This document shows, one piece after another, positions 18,095-28,240 of a DNA stretch of 64,000 bases. Origin of the DNA: JABSOG01 sp965277695 (GTDB taxonomy: Bacteria > Pseudomonadota > Gammaproteobacteria > Enterobacterales > Alteromonadaceae); contig CBDIDQ010000008.1 in the NCBI GenBank assembly GCA_965277695.1, positions 35,613 through 99,612 of the forward strand, given 5' to 3'. The translations under genes were made by a program, and so were the position numbers. The number at the start of each line of letters is the position of its first letter. Position 1 is the stretch's first letter. Below the pieces are notes generated by a model. That model made no database searches. It was not told the origin of the DNA and was given only the letters and a program-made list of their open reading frames with translations.

Positions 18095-18973
18095 ATGAAA
18101 AGCGTTTTGGAAGTTAAAAATTTATCAAAAAAATTTAAAGATTTAACCGCAGTTAAAGGGATCAGCTTTGAAGTTCCCGAAGGGGTTTGTTTTGGTTTGC
18201 TCGGACCGAACGGTGCAGGCAAAACCACCACGATTGAAATGCTCGAAGGCATAGTTAAACCCAGCGGTGGCGAGATCTTATTTTATGGCAAACCGGCAAG
18301 TAAAAGCATTTACAACAGCTTGGGCATTCAATTTCAGCATACTGCACTTCAGGACTTTCTCACCGTTAAAGAAACCCTCAAGATGTTTTCTGCTTTGTAC
18401 GATCAAACTGCCGATATTAGCGAGTTGATTGAATTGTGTGAGCTGGGTGATTTTCTCAATCAAGATCATCGTAAACTCTCTGGCGGACAAAAGCAGCGAT
18501 TACTATTAGCGTTGGCCTTGATTAATGATCCAAACATCATTTTTTTGGATGAACCGACCACCGGGCTAGACCCCCATGCGCGGAGAAATTTTTGGGATTT
18601 AATCACCGCAATTAAAGCCAAAAAGAAAACCATCCTGTTGACCACCCATTATATGGACGAAGCTGAATATCTCTGTGATGACATAGTGATCATGGATAAA
18701 GGCAAAATTATCGCCCATGACAGTCCGGATATGCTGCTGAGCCAGCATTTTGGTGGTGCAATCATTCGTCTACCGCAAGCTAATCTCGATGGTTTTGATG
18801 TCAATCAATACACAGTTACTGAGCGTAACGGCTTTACTGATATTACTGCGTTACAAATTGAGGTGACGATTAAACAATTGATTAAGCAAGGCATTTCGTT
18901 ACAGGGGTTACAAGTTAAATCACCAAACCTAGATGATCTGTTTTTAAAATTAACCGGTAACCAACTGGCTTGA
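18095..18973 (+). CDS. ABC-2 exporter, ATP-binding subunit
   Basis: ATPase of an ABC-2-type exporter. Walker A G-P-N-G-A-G-K-T-T-T, signature L-S-G-G-Q-K-Q-R, Walker B I-I-F-L-D-E-P-T-T-G-L-D and switch T-T-H-Y-M-D-E-A-E are all intact. A ~70-residue C-terminal extension follows the nucleotide-binding domain, as in drug/polysaccharide-type exporters. It is 292 residues long and paired with the permease gene 37 bp downstream. The exported substrate is not predictable. Confidence 0.9.
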   Translation: MKSVLEVKNLSKKFKDLTAVKGISFEVPEGVCFGLLGPNGAGKTTTIEMLEGIVKPSGGEILFYGKPASKSIYNSLGIQFQHTALQDFLTVKETLKMFSALYDQTADISELIELCELGDFLNQDHRKLSGGQKQRLLLALALINDPNIIFLDEPTTGLDPHARRNFWDLITAIKAKKKTILLTTHYMDEAEYLCDDIVIMDKGKIIAHDSPDMLLSQHFGGAIIRLPQANLDGFDVNQYTVTERNGFTDITALQIEVTIKQLIKQGISLQGLQVKSPNLDDLFLKLTGNQLA

Positions 18974-19010
18974 AATAAATAAAGTGCAGAGAAAATAAGG
19001 AAGCTTACGG

Positions 19011-20021
19011 ATGTTTAAACGATTTTTAGCCATTTTGATTGCCCGTACTATTGAATTTTGGCGAGATAGGGCGGCGCTGGCGTGGAATTTTATTTTTCCG
19101 ATATTACTGGTAGTTGGATTTGGTTTGATTTTCTCCGGTGGTGGCCAACCCGCTTATAAGGTGGGTTTAATTGGTGAGCAGCAAACTGAATTTGTGAAGA
19201 CCAAATACATCCAGTTTGTTGATTATCAAGCGGATGACCAAAGTGTCGCAAAAGCGATACTCAAATTGCAGCAACATCGGCTGGACTTATTGGTGGATAG
19301 TGGTCAGCGGGTGTATTGGATCAATGATAGCTCACCTAGTGGTTATATTGTTGAGAAATTATTACTACAAGTGGAACCTGATTTTACTCAGCAGCTAGCC
19401 CAAGGGGCGCAGATCCGCTACGTCGATTGGGTGTTGCCAGGTATTTTAGCCATGAACATGATGTTCAGCTGTTTGTTTGGTGTTGGTTATGTGGTGGTGC
19501 GTTATCGGAAAAATTCGGTATTGAAGCGGTTACAGGCGACGCCATTAAACGCGATCGAATTTATGTTGGCACAAGTGGTTTCTCGGCTGATGATTGTGCT
19601 GATGACTGTTGTTGTTATTTATGTGGGTTGCAATTTGTTTTTCAATTTTTACATGATTGGTCATTATTTGGAATTGTTGTTGCTGGCGCTGCTTGGTGCA
19701 TTTGCAATGATTTCCTTGGGCTTTGTCATTGCCTCGCGTAGTCAAAGCGAAGAATTGGTCGGCGGTCTCATCAATCTGATTTCGTGGCCAATGATGATGA
19801 TGTCCGGTGTTTGGTTCAGTCTTGAAGGCGCACCGGATTTTATGCAGTTAATCGCGCAATTTTTGCCGTTGACTCATCTGATTGATGCCGCCCGGGCGAT
19901 CATGAGCAATGGCGATTCATTGTGGGATTTGAAATATAACGTGTTGTCGCTAGTGGCAATGACAGTGGTGTTTACCAGTATTGGTGCGGTTATGTTCCGC
20001 TGGGATAGTGATGGACGTTGA
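19011..20021 (+). CDS. ABC-2 exporter, permease subunit
   Basis: Inner-membrane permease of 336 residues with the ABC-2 plan: one N-terminal membrane segment (about 20-42), a soluble loop of ~100 residues, then five hydrophobic segments at about 140-330. The segment A-R-S/S-R-S-Q-S-E-E before helix 5 and the P-L-T-H-L-I-D-A-A-R-A motif near the end are typical. It is probably translated with the upstream ATPase as a two-gene transporter. Confidence 0.88.
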   Translation: MFKRFLAILIARTIEFWRDRAALAWNFIFPILLVVGFGLIFSGGGQPAYKVGLIGEQQTEFVKTKYIQFVDYQADDQSVAKAILKLQQHRLDLLVDSGQRVYWINDSSPSGYIVEKLLLQVEPDFTQQLAQGAQIRYVDWVLPGILAMNMMFSCLFGVGYVVVRYRKNSVLKRLQATPLNAIEFMLAQVVSRLMIVLMTVVVIYVGCNLFFNFYMIGHYLELLLLALLGAFAMISLGFVIASRSQSEELVGGLINLISWPMMMMSGVWFSLEGAPDFMQLIAQFLPLTHLIDAARAIMSNGDSLWDLKYNVLSLVAMTVVFTSIGAVMFRWDSDGR

Positions 20022-20052
20022 GAACATAGTTAACAATTGAATTAACGCCGTT

Positions 20053-20158
20053 GCACGGTCGCTGGGCTTTCAGGGTTTTTGGAGCGCTTGGTTCTTTAAA
20101 AACAAAAACATTTGGATCACGCAGACACGGAGATACGGAGAAGGTCAAAATCAAAAGC
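20053..20158. repeat. Half copy of the ~210-bp palindromic element
   Basis: Contains in order GGGCTTTCAGGG, GGAGCGCTTGGTTCTTT, a CACG[CG]AGACACGGAG-type core and GGAGAAGGTCAAAA, matching one arm of the elements at 40840 and 57327. The complementary arm is absent. It ends about 15 bp before the ureohydrolase start codon. Confidence 0.75.
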
Positions 20159-20172
20159 TTATTGGAGAAACC

Positions 20173-20989
20173 ATGAATATAGCTTTGTTAGGTATTCCAT
20201 TTGATGGTAATTCGTCATTTGAGCGGGGACCTGCTAAAGCACCAGCAGTCATCCGCGAGGTGTTAAATGGTGGGTCCTTAAATAGTGGCTGTGAAAATGG
20301 CTGTGAGCTGAAAAACAATGTGCGTTGGCTGGATTGTGGTGATCTGATTATTGACAACAAAACCAGTGAAAATAGGGATGGTAATCATTTTGTCCAATCA
20401 ATAGAGCAAGCAGCGGCGAAATTATTAGCTAATAATACCCGATTGCTGACGCTTGGTGGCGATCACAGTATTTCCTATCCATTACTTCGAGCTTATGCAA
20501 AAATTTACCCGAAATTAAATATTCTACATATTGACGCCCACTCGGACTTATATGATTCGTTTAAAGGCAATCGGCTATCCAATGCCTGTCCTTTTGCCAG
20601 AATAATGGAAGAGCAGTTAGGTGATCGATTGGTGCAAATCGGCATCAGAACCTTGAATCAACACCAATTAGAACAAGCTGAGCGGTTTGAGGTGCAAATG
20701 ATTGAAATGAAAAACTGGCAGCCAAACAAGCTACCTGAGTTTGATGGTCCGGTTTATCTTTCACTGGATATTGATGGTATCGATCCTGCCTTTGCGCCCG
20801 GCGTGTTCACATCGCGAACCTGGCGGTTTAAGTAGCAGAGAAGTGATTAATATTATCCATCAAATAAACGCCCCTGTCGTCGGCGCAGATATCGTTGAAT
20901 TTAATCCACTCAAAGATATTGATAATATCACGGCTCAGCTAGTGGCCAAGCTGGTCAAAGAGGTGGCGGGTAAGATGTTGATGTCATAA
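20173..20989 (+). pseudogene. Agmatinase/arginase-family ureohydrolase, frameshifted
   Basis: Ureohydrolases cleave arginine, agmatine or related guanidino compounds with two Mn ions. Metal-ligand motifs are present: G-G-D-H-S, D-A-H-S-D-L-Y-D and S-L-D-I-D-G-I-D-P-A-F-A-P-G. After P-G-V the frame breaks: one extra T at 20806-20807 turns the expected S-H-R-E-P-G-G-L-S-S-R-E into T-S-R-T-W and an early stop at 20835. The correct continuation lies in the next frame up to 20989. N-S/F-A-R-I-M-E resembles agmatinase-like enzymes, but the substrate is uncertain. The base may be a sequencing error, since three similar ones follow in the next gene. Confidence 0.85.
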
Positions 20990-20997
20990 TGCCTGGT

Positions 20998-23205
20998 TCA
21001 AACCCCCGTCTCCTCCAGCAAGGGCAGGGTGACAATGACCACTACGCCACTCTTGCCTGAACTGCTCTCGGCCCAGTTTTCTGCGATAATCTTGCCTTGA
21101 TGAAATTGTGCCAATCAAGCGGGCGATGTATAAACCGATGCCTAAATGAGGTTGTTTTTGCTGAATTTGCGGGCGTAATGATACCATCGAATCGAAAATG
21201 CGATCTTTCATTTCCTCTGGCAAGGCGGGGCCAGAATTGCTGATGCTGAACATTGCATTGCCTTTATCCTGTAGGGCTGTGATGGTAATTGGCTGGTCTG
21301 CCAGTGAGAACTCCACTGCGTTGTTAACTAGCTTGTCGAGTAGCTGGGCGATATATTCCGGTGCGCCGTTGATGCTTAGTGGGGTCGGGGATAAGTCCAG
21401 TTTAAAACTGACGTCAGGATAGGCATATTTGTAACCCTCGACACAACCACCTAAAACTTCCATTAAATCAAAGACTTCTTTATCTGCACTTTGTAAGGTT
21501 TGCTCCAACCGGGTGGCTTCGCTCATGTTGGTAATGATTTTGTTAAGTCGGGTAATACCTTCTTGTGCCCGGTCCATGTAGACCTTGGCATCATCACTCA
21601 TCGGCTGCATAGCGAGATTTTCCAAAGACGAGCGAACGACAGCAACCGGTGTGCGAAGTTCATGGGATAAGCGCGATGACATATTCTCTAAATAGTGAGT
21701 ATATTGGCCTAACCTGCCGACAATGCTGGCGAACGTGCGAGAAAGATCGCCGATCTCATCGCGAGTGGTCGAGCCTTTAAGAATGTTTTTTGATTTTGCC
21801 CTGCTCATCAATCGCTTGCTCGGTTTCGTTGCGTAGTTTGCGAATTCGACTAGAAATGCGTGAGGCAAAGAGAAATAACGCCAAGGTGCCGAGTGTCATA
21901 ACAGCCAGAATGATATTGAACAGTTTTTCTAACGCTTTGTTTCGTAACGATCTTATACCGTTGGTGGTTTCTTCGGCGATCACCGCACCCCATGACTTTA
22001 TTGTCTATCCAGATAGGATAAGCGGCAGATAAAATTACTGCCCGGTTATCTGCGGTCAAGCGCCATTGTGATTTGGGCTTGCCAGCTAATGCCGAGGTGA
22101 TCTGTGTGCCTTCGAGTCGACCTGCATCATAGAGTTCATCGAGAAAATCTTCGGGTGGTCGGGTAAGTATTTTGTAATACAGCGGCAGCAATACCATCTT
22201 TTCAAATTGCTCCCAGAAGTTGCTCGGCTCAGTATTTTTGTCTTGAGCAAGCTCCCAAAAACTGCCTTGAGAGCGAATATCACCAGTTTGAGCCAATACC
22301 CGCTGATGTTGATCGACCACCCATAAGCGATAGCTGGTGTGCCCCATGCCTTTGATAATACGTTCAATTTCTGGCGAAGGAACTAAAACAGTGCCTAGCT
22401 TGCGGTGGTCGGTGATATCCGAAGTGCCGATGGTGGCACCCTGTTTGCGATAAAGCGGATCATCAACGTCAGTGACGGCAAAGCCAATCTTGCTGCCGAG
22501 CATAGTCAGCGGCATTCGGATCTCGATGTTATAACCTTGGTTGGTCTGTTGCCATTTGCCTTGAATGCGCGGCTCAGGTTTGGTCAATAACGGATTATCA
22601 GAAGTGTTGGCCAGTAAATAGCTGTCGAGCCAGCCGGATTTTCGGTTAGAAATCACATAATGACGGAATCGTCCATCCGGTGCTATCAGGGCAATTTTGA
22701 GATGGTCATTACGGGTCAACCTTAGTGAGTTTTCTGGACGATAGACGACGTTATCGTCAAATACTTCGAAGAAGGCATAAAGATAGCTGCCATATTTTCC
22801 TACCATATGATTAAAGTTGAGCGTATCAGGTTGATATTGACTGCGATCATAGGGTCGGTTGCCTTCAATCAGGTGATCTTCGGCATAATGTAAAGTGTGC
22901 TGAGTATAATCATCCCAGTCTTCGAGCTGACCATCCAAGCGAATGGCTTCATTAATAGGATAAGCGTACAGATCGCGACCTTTCACCACTGAATCGAGGA
23001 AACTGGCCTGTACATCAAATAACTTTGGTCTTTCGTGCAAGGCGGTCGCCAGTGCCCGAGCGGTGCCGATGAGGGTTCTTTCTTGGCCTTGACGGAGGTA
23101 CTTTTCCATTTCCCACACGTATTGATAGCCCAACCAAGGAATGGCGAACAAAAAGCCAGATAACAGCACTAGTTTGGCCCGCAAGCCAAAGGGAATACTA
23201 AACAT
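20998..23205 (-). pseudogene. pdsS: Sortase-system sensor histidine kinase, three frameshifts
   Basis: Membrane sensor kinase of the proteobacterial dedicated sortase system. It has an N-terminal membrane segment, a long periplasmic domain, a second membrane segment (A-V-M-T-L-G-T-L-A-L-F-L-F), a HAMP-like linker, the H box S-S-R-L-S-H-E-L-R-T-P-V-A-V-V and a HATPase domain ending I-G-L-Y-I-A-R-L-I. Three single-base insertions break it: an extra G near 21987 (GGGG), an extra A near 21785 (A6) and an extra G near 21110. With them corrected the gene reads to TGA at the complement of 20998-21000. The start overlaps the regulator stop (TAATG). Either real decay or sequence error. Confidence 0.85.
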
Positions 23206-23900
23206 TAAGAAGGCTCATTCCAGCGATAACCCATGCCATAAACGGTATCAATGCAGTTGAATTTATCATCCAGTTGCAAGAACTTTTTACGGATACGTTT
23301 GATGTGTGAGGTGATCGTGCTGTCATCGACTACGATCTTCGATTCTTGCATCAGCTGTTCACGACTTTTAACGTGCCCGGCATGTTTAGCCAGTGCATAC
23401 ACCATCCAAAACTCGGTGACGGTAATTTCAATCGCTTGACCATCCCAATGAATGCTCATGCGGTTGGTATCTATCGTCAGTTGGCCGCAAGTTAACAGAT
23501 TATCAGCGTTGGTTGGCTGGTCCATCACATCAAGACGCCTGAACAGTGCGGCAATGCGGGCAATGAGATGTGGCAGGCTGATGTCTTTGGTGAGGTAGTC
23601 ATCGGCACCCATACGCAGCCCGCAGACGGTATCAAAATCATTATCTCTGGCGGTTAAAAAGATGATTGGCAGGGTATTAGACATCGCTCTGAGTGACTGA
23701 CATAAGCTGAAACCGCCATCGATTTCATCTTCTAAGCCAATATCAATGATCGCCAAATCTGGCAGTCGTTGCTTAAATACCGCCAGCGCCTGCGGGCGAT
23801 TGGCAAAGGTCTGCACTTCATATCCTTGCTTGCGCATGACGTCAGCATAATTTTCTCTGATGGCGACTTCATCCTCAACAATAGCGATGGTTCGACTCAT
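23205..23900 (-). CDS. pdsR: Sortase-system response regulator
   Basis: OmpR-type response regulator of 231 residues. The receiver has I-V-E-D-E near residue 6, phospho-Asp in A-I-I-D-I-G, and the switch T-A-R and K in Y-L-T-K-D. The winged-helix effector ends D-T-V-Y-G-M-G-Y-R-W. The start at the complement of 23898-23900 gives the standard N-terminus M-S-R-T-I-A. It is divergent from the OmpA-like gene and overlaps the kinase by one base, so it probably controls the sortase operon. Confidence 0.9.
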   Translation of the reverse strand: MSRTIAIVEDEVAIRENYADVMRKQGYEVQTFANRPQALAVFKQRLPDLAIIDIGLEDEIDGGFSLCQSLRAMSNTLPIIFLTARDNDFDTVCGLRMGADDYLTKDISLPHLIARIAALFRRLDVMDQPTNADNLLTCGQLTIDTNRMSIHWDGQAIEITVTEFWMVYALAKHAGHVKSREQLMQESKIVVDDSTITSHIKRIRKKFLQLDDKFNCIDTVYGMGYRWNEPS

Positions 23901-24135
23901 GATGTTGTTACTCACTACGGCTTGGCTAATAGCCTGACTATACAGCAATTTTCTAACATTTTAAGGGGGCTACGGGCGAAAAAAGACTAAAAAGCCAATT
24001 GCCATTTTTCTGCCACAATTGATCGCCGCTTTGCCTGTTTTGCTGCCCTGAATTGCCATATCAATGGGTTTTAATGAAGTCATTAACATTGCAGTTCAAC
24101 TTTATATTAAGCCGAAAAAAATAGGACAAAAAATC

Positions 24136-24906
24136 ATGAACACTAAATTAATCGTATCAGCTTTATCATTGACCTTATCACTTACCTTACCTGCTGCTTA
24201 TGCACAGGACAAAACGGTTTATGAAGAACAAAAAGCCGGTATCGGCATTGGTTTTGTTATTGGTGCCGCCGTTGGTGGACCAATAGGGGCGATGGCAGCG
24301 AGCTTCATCGGTAACTCGGTGGGTGAAAGTGTCGGTGAGGGCAAAGCGGATAAAAGGGAGATTGTGCTGCTTAGAGAGTCTTTGCTTCATTCAGAGGGTG
24401 AAATTGCCCGGGTTAAACAGCAACAGATTGAAAAGTTGCGATTGGCACAACAACAACTTAATGAGATACAGCAGCGATTTGTCGCCAAACAGCGGCAATA
24501 TGAGCAGAAAATGGCGGCTTTTCATCAACAGCTTTCAGCGCAAAAATCATTGGTAGTGGCGCTGCAATTTCGTACAGGCTCCAGCACTATCGAACCGGTT
24601 TATCAGCAGCAGCTGGTGGAATTAGCCAAAACCATGGGAGCGATGCAGGGTTATGGTTTGGATTTATCCGGTTACGCCGACAGACAAGGCGAGCAAGGTT
24701 ATAACCAGCAACTTTCACAACAACGCGCTAACAGCGTTAAACAATTTTTGGTCAGCCAAGGTATAGCGGCTAACAGAATTGCGACAACGGCTTTTGGCGA
24801 ATCTCAGCCATTGCAAGCGACGCAAAGCTTAGAATCAGACTTCTTTGATCGTCGGGTGATTTTGCAATTAACCCCTACCGCCGCAGCTGTCGCTAAAAAC
24901 GATTAG
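24136..24906 (+). CDS. pdsO: Sortase-associated OmpA-like protein
   Basis: Exported 256-residue protein: signal peptide to A-Y-A, a glycine-zipper segment (G-F-V-I-G-A-A-V-G-G-P-I-G, about 40-60), a coiled-coil stretch rich in Gln/Arg/Glu (about 80-140) and a C-terminal OmpA peptidoglycan-binding domain (F-R-T-G-S-S-T, L-S-G-Y-A-D-R-Q-G, Q-Q-R-A-N-S-V). This order is that of PdsO in the dedicated sortase system. It is the first gene on the plus side, 22 bp before the sortase target gene. Confidence 0.87.
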   Translation: MNTKLIVSALSLTLSLTLPAAYAQDKTVYEEQKAGIGIGFVIGAAVGGPIGAMAASFIGNSVGESVGEGKADKREIVLLRESLLHSEGEIARVKQQQIEKLRLAQQQLNEIQQRFVAKQRQYEQKMAAFHQQLSAQKSLVVALQFRTGSSTIEPVYQQQLVELAKTMGAMQGYGLDLSGYADRQGEQGYNQQLSQQRANSVKQFLVSQGIAANRIATTAFGESQPLQATQSLESDFFDRRVILQLTPTAAAVAKND

Positions 24907-24928
24907 TCTCGTACCGCAACCCGAGGAT

Positions 24929-27079
24929 ATGACAATGAAAAATGCCACTATGACCATCAATATGACCATCAATATGACCGTCACACTTTTGTTGGTGGCC
25001 TTTTTGTCACCCGCTTTATTATGGTCACTGACAGTCAGTGCCACTGAACACGCTGACAACGAAGATAATTTTGGTCAACCAGTCGAACTTTATGACGCTG
25101 AGCAAGGCCGATTGGTGTTTTCTAGTGGAGACAGTAACGATGGTGGTTTGACCCACTATTATTTGGCACCGACGTTAAAAACCGCAGTCAGCATGAAAAT
25201 CACGGGTTTAATCGCTCGGGTAAAAGTCACCCAACAGTTTGGCAATCCCAATCAGCAATGGCTCGATGGCGTTTATACCTTTCCATTACCAGAACTGGCA
25301 GCGGTTGATCATCTGAGCATGATCATCGGCGAGCGGGTGATTGAAGGGCAAATTAAGGAAAAGCAACAAGCCCGAAAGATATTTCGCCAAGCCCAACGTG
25401 AGGGAAAAAAAGCCACGCTGATAGAACAGCATCGGCCTAACATTTTCAGCAATAACGTGGCTAACATTGGCCCCGGCGAAAGCGTTACCGTTGAGATCGA
25501 ATATCAGCAAACGCTGCATTATGATCAGGGCGAGTTTAGTTTGCGCTTCCCGATGGTGGTTGCTCCTCGTTACATCCCTGGTAAAAAAGTGATTGAAGGA
25601 TTTAGCGGCACTGGTTGGGCGCAAAATACCGATGAGGTCTCTGATGCCAGTCTGATCACGCCAGATACCAAAACCGCTAACGATGCGGATGAGCACGAGG
25701 TGTCGATTAACATTGATTTGCAAACAGGTTTTCCTGTGGCGCTGTTATCCAGTGATTTTCATCAGCTTAATATCACTGAGGTAAATGCCCAACGTTTTCA
25801 GATTGAGTTGGATCAACAAAAAACACTCGCCAATCGTGATTTCATTTTACGTTTTAAACCCGAGCCTTCGAATATCCCGCAAGGTGCATTTTTTACTCAG
25901 CAAAAAGGCGATGACAATTATGCTTTGCTGATGTTATTGCCGCCTTATGAAGGGGTTGACTCATCGCAATTATTGGCCAAAGAAATGATTTTTGTCATTG
26001 ATACTTCAGGTTCGATGCATGGCGATTCGATGAACCAAGCCAAAGAGGCGTTGCTGTCTGGCTTGCATCGACTCAAAACCGGAGATTCATTTAATATCGT
26101 CCAATTTAATTCTCATGCTTATAAATTATTTCCTCGGGCGATGCCTGCGACTGTGGCGAACATCAATCGGGCGCAGCATTATGTCAATGGATTGATCGCC
26201 GAAGGTGGTACGCAAATGGATGAGGCATTACAGCAGGTATTACATAATAGTGACAATGTGGCAGTGATCAGGCAGGTCATCTTTATTACTGATGGCAGTG
26301 TCGGCAATGAAGCCGCGTTGTTTGACATTATTCATCAACAGCTTGGCGATAGTCGCCTGTTTACTATCGGTATAGGCTCTGCGCCAAATAGCCACTTTAT
26401 GCGCGGGGCAGCGACTTTTGGTCGGGGCACATTTACTTATATTGGTGCTGTTGATCAGGTAAAAACTAAAATCAGCGCTTTATTTCAAAAACTCGAAAGT
26501 CCGATATTAAGCGATATTAAAATCGCTGGGTTGAACGATCAGCAGGCGGACTACTGGCCTGATCCGATCAGCGACTTGTATTTGGGCGAACCTTTGATTG
26601 TGAGTTTGAAATTGCCGCTGGATCAGCAAAACCTGACTGTTAGCGGCAAATTGGCTGCACAAAATTGGCATATGGATTTGCCGATTGGCAGAGGCGGCAA
26701 GGAAGAGGGGCTGGATGTTTTGTGGGCGCGAAACAAAATTCGTTCACTCAGCGAACAAGCGAGGACCCCGATACAAAGAAAGGAGGTCGGTAACGAGATC
26801 ACCCAATTGGCATTAGCTCATCATTTGGTGACTCGTTATACCAGTTTGGTTGCGGTGGATGTTACGCCAAGCAAGCCGGCCCATGAACAAAGCAAAACTA
26901 AAGCTTTAGCGAATCATCTACCCGATGGTTGGACTCGTCATCAGCCCCATGGACAGCTGCCACAAGGGGCAACATCTGCGCCAATGAATTTACTATTGGG
27001 TGGTTTATTGTTGTTGCTAACATTGTTGTCAATCAGAGTTGTGCCAGTAAAATTTGGTCGAGGAGCAAGCGAATGTTGA
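24929..27079 (+). CDS. Sortase target protein with VIT and VWA domains
   Basis: Exported 716-residue substrate of the adjacent sortase, expected to be fixed to the envelope. The signal peptide is preceded by M-T-I-N repeats from a 12-base repeat. A VIT domain (about 50-190) and a VWA domain (about 340-520, MIDAS D-T-S-G-S-M) follow. The C-terminus has the sorting-signal plan: L-P-Q-G-A, a hydrophobic L/G-rich helix, then a basic tail (R-V-V-P-V-K-F-G-R-G). The pentapeptide differs from LPXTG-like forms by Gly in place of Thr. The stop overlaps the sortase start by 7 bp. Confidence 0.9.
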   Translation: MTMKNATMTINMTINMTVTLLLVAFLSPALLWSLTVSATEHADNEDNFGQPVELYDAEQGRLVFSSGDSNDGGLTHYYLAPTLKTAVSMKITGLIARVKVTQQFGNPNQQWLDGVYTFPLPELAAVDHLSMIIGERVIEGQIKEKQQARKIFRQAQREGKKATLIEQHRPNIFSNNVANIGPGESVTVEIEYQQTLHYDQGEFSLRFPMVVAPRYIPGKKVIEGFSGTGWAQNTDEVSDASLITPDTKTANDADEHEVSINIDLQTGFPVALLSSDFHQLNITEVNAQRFQIELDQQKTLANRDFILRFKPEPSNIPQGAFFTQQKGDDNYALLMLLPPYEGVDSSQLLAKEMIFVIDTSGSMHGDSMNQAKEALLSGLHRLKTGDSFNIVQFNSHAYKLFPRAMPATVANINRAQHYVNGLIAEGGTQMDEALQQVLHNSDNVAVIRQVIFITDGSVGNEAALFDIIHQQLGDSRLFTIGIGSAPNSHFMRGAATFGRGTFTYIGAVDQVKTKISALFQKLESPILSDIKIAGLNDQQADYWPDPISDLYLGEPLIVSLKLPLDQQNLTVSGKLAAQNWHMDLPIGRGGKEEGLDVLWARNKIRSLSEQARTPIQRKEVGNEITQLALAHHLVTRYTSLVAVDVTPSKPAHEQSKTKALANHLPDGWTRHQPHGQLPQGATSAPMNLLLGGLLLLLTLLSIRVVPVKFGRGASEC

Positions 27080-27672
27080 GCATGAAAAGCGAACAATTGA
27101 CCTTTAAAAGTCTTGTTGTCGGTACCTTATTGGTATTGAGTTTATGGCAACTGGGGTCGGGCAGTTATATCTTTGCCAAAGCACAGGCTGCTCAGTGGTT
27201 GCTCAGTGATGCTTGGCAGAAAACCCTAGCAGGTGAAGCTAATGTCAAACCTTGGTCTTGGGCCGACACTTGGCCAGTATCACGATTAATTGTGCCGGGT
27301 CAGAACTTACAAATGGTGATCCTCGAAGGCAGCTCTGGTCGCACTTTAGCCTTTGGCCCCGGCCATGTAGTGAACACTCCCTTACCGGGTGAACTAGGAA
27401 ATATAGTCGTTGACGGTCATCGCGATACTCACTTTCGGTTCTTACAAAACCTTAAAGCGGGTGATATCCTCATCCTCGAAACCTCACAAAACAAACAAAT
27501 CCACTATCGCGTGATAGGCCACAGTATTGTTGATTATCAGGATACCGCTGAGGCATTGAATCAAGATAAAACCGCATTGACTTTGATCACTTGTTATCCG
27601 TTTGATTCGCTCACCGCTGGTGGACCGTTGCGTTATGTGGTTGAAGCTAAGCCTATTTCGGCTGTTCTTTGA
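27073..27672 (+). CDS. Class GN sortase
   Basis: Transpeptidase that cuts a sorting signal and transfers the protein to an envelope nucleophile. The catalytic triad is visible: His in V-V-D-G-H-R-D-T-H, Cys in L-I-T-C-Y-P-F, Arg in G-G-P-L-R-Y-V-V. There is one N-terminal membrane anchor (about 13-32). I start at ATG 27073 because GAGGAG lies 8 bases upstream; length 199 residues. Translation is coupled to the target gene by overlap. Class GN sortases typically have one target per genome, encoded next door, as here. Confidence 0.93.
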   Translation: MLSMKSEQLTFKSLVVGTLLVLSLWQLGSGSYIFAKAQAAQWLLSDAWQKTLAGEANVKPWSWADTWPVSRLIVPGQNLQMVILEGSSGRTLAFGPGHVVNTPLPGELGNIVVDGHRDTHFRFLQNLKAGDILILETSQNKQIHYRVIGHSIVDYQDTAEALNQDKTALTLITCYPFDSLTAGGPLRYVVEAKPISAVL

Positions 27673-27762
27673 TAAGGGCTTTGAGGGTTTGGGCAGAGCT
27701 CAGATATTGGCGGTAGCTTTGTTCAACATCTACACTTGGTTGTGCAGTATAGGAAATTTAAT

Positions 27763-27798
27763 TTGCGCAACTATTGCGCAATATCGCATATTGCGATA
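27763..27798. promoter_or_regulatory. Nested palindromes, probable HigBA operator
   Basis: Two exact copies of TTGCGCAA (27763-27770, 27774-27781) are followed by TATCGCA-TAT-TGCGATA (27782-27798), ending 18 bp before the toxin ATG. Toxin-antitoxin modules usually autorepress at such inverted repeats. Confidence 0.6.
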
Positions 27799-27816
27799 AT
27801 ATCAAGGAGAAGAAAG

Positions 27817-28170
27817 ATGCGAGTGATAACACCAAGAGTGATAACAGAGGCGATGGTACGCCATGGGCAATGGAAAGTCGGATTGAAACTGTGGTTGGAT
27901 GTGTTTAATGAACGACAGTTGAGTTTTAAATCATCAGCACAAATCAGGGAGGTTTGGCGGTCTATCAGTAAGTGGGAAACCGATCGAATACCAGCAATAA
28001 AACTCAGAGAACGTAGTAAAAAAGGACCTTTGGATATCTATGTGTTTGATGTTCATAAAAACGATTGCCGTATTGTGGCATGGGCAAGTCCCAAAGCACA
28101 TACTTTCTTCATCAAGGCTGTTTATTCCCATGCAGAATACGACAAATGGTGGAAACAGGACGTTAAGTAA
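27817..28170 (+). CDS. higB: HigB-family mRNA-interferase toxin
   Basis: Type II toxin of the HigB (RelE-fold) family, expected to cut mRNA on the ribosome. M-R-V-I-T opens the protein, W-K-V-G-L-K-L-W and D-I-Y-V-F-D-V lie in the core, and F-I-K-A-V-Y-S-H-A-E-Y-D-K is the C-terminal signature. AAGGAGA is 7 bases before ATG 27817; an upstream in-frame extension lacks such a site and would overlap the operator. At 117 residues it is slightly long. The toxin-first order with the antitoxin downstream is typical of higBA. Confidence 0.83.
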   Translation: MRVITPRVITEAMVRHGQWKVGLKLWLDVFNERQLSFKSSAQIREVWRSISKWETDRIPAIKLRERSKKGPLDIYVFDVHKNDCRIVAWASPKAHTFFIKAVYSHAEYDKWWKQDVK

Positions 28171-28240
28171 CTATTTTCCATCCTGAAACGTTAATTTTGT
28201 GCAGTCGTACAATCTTAACTGCCTCGGATGAAATTCATAA

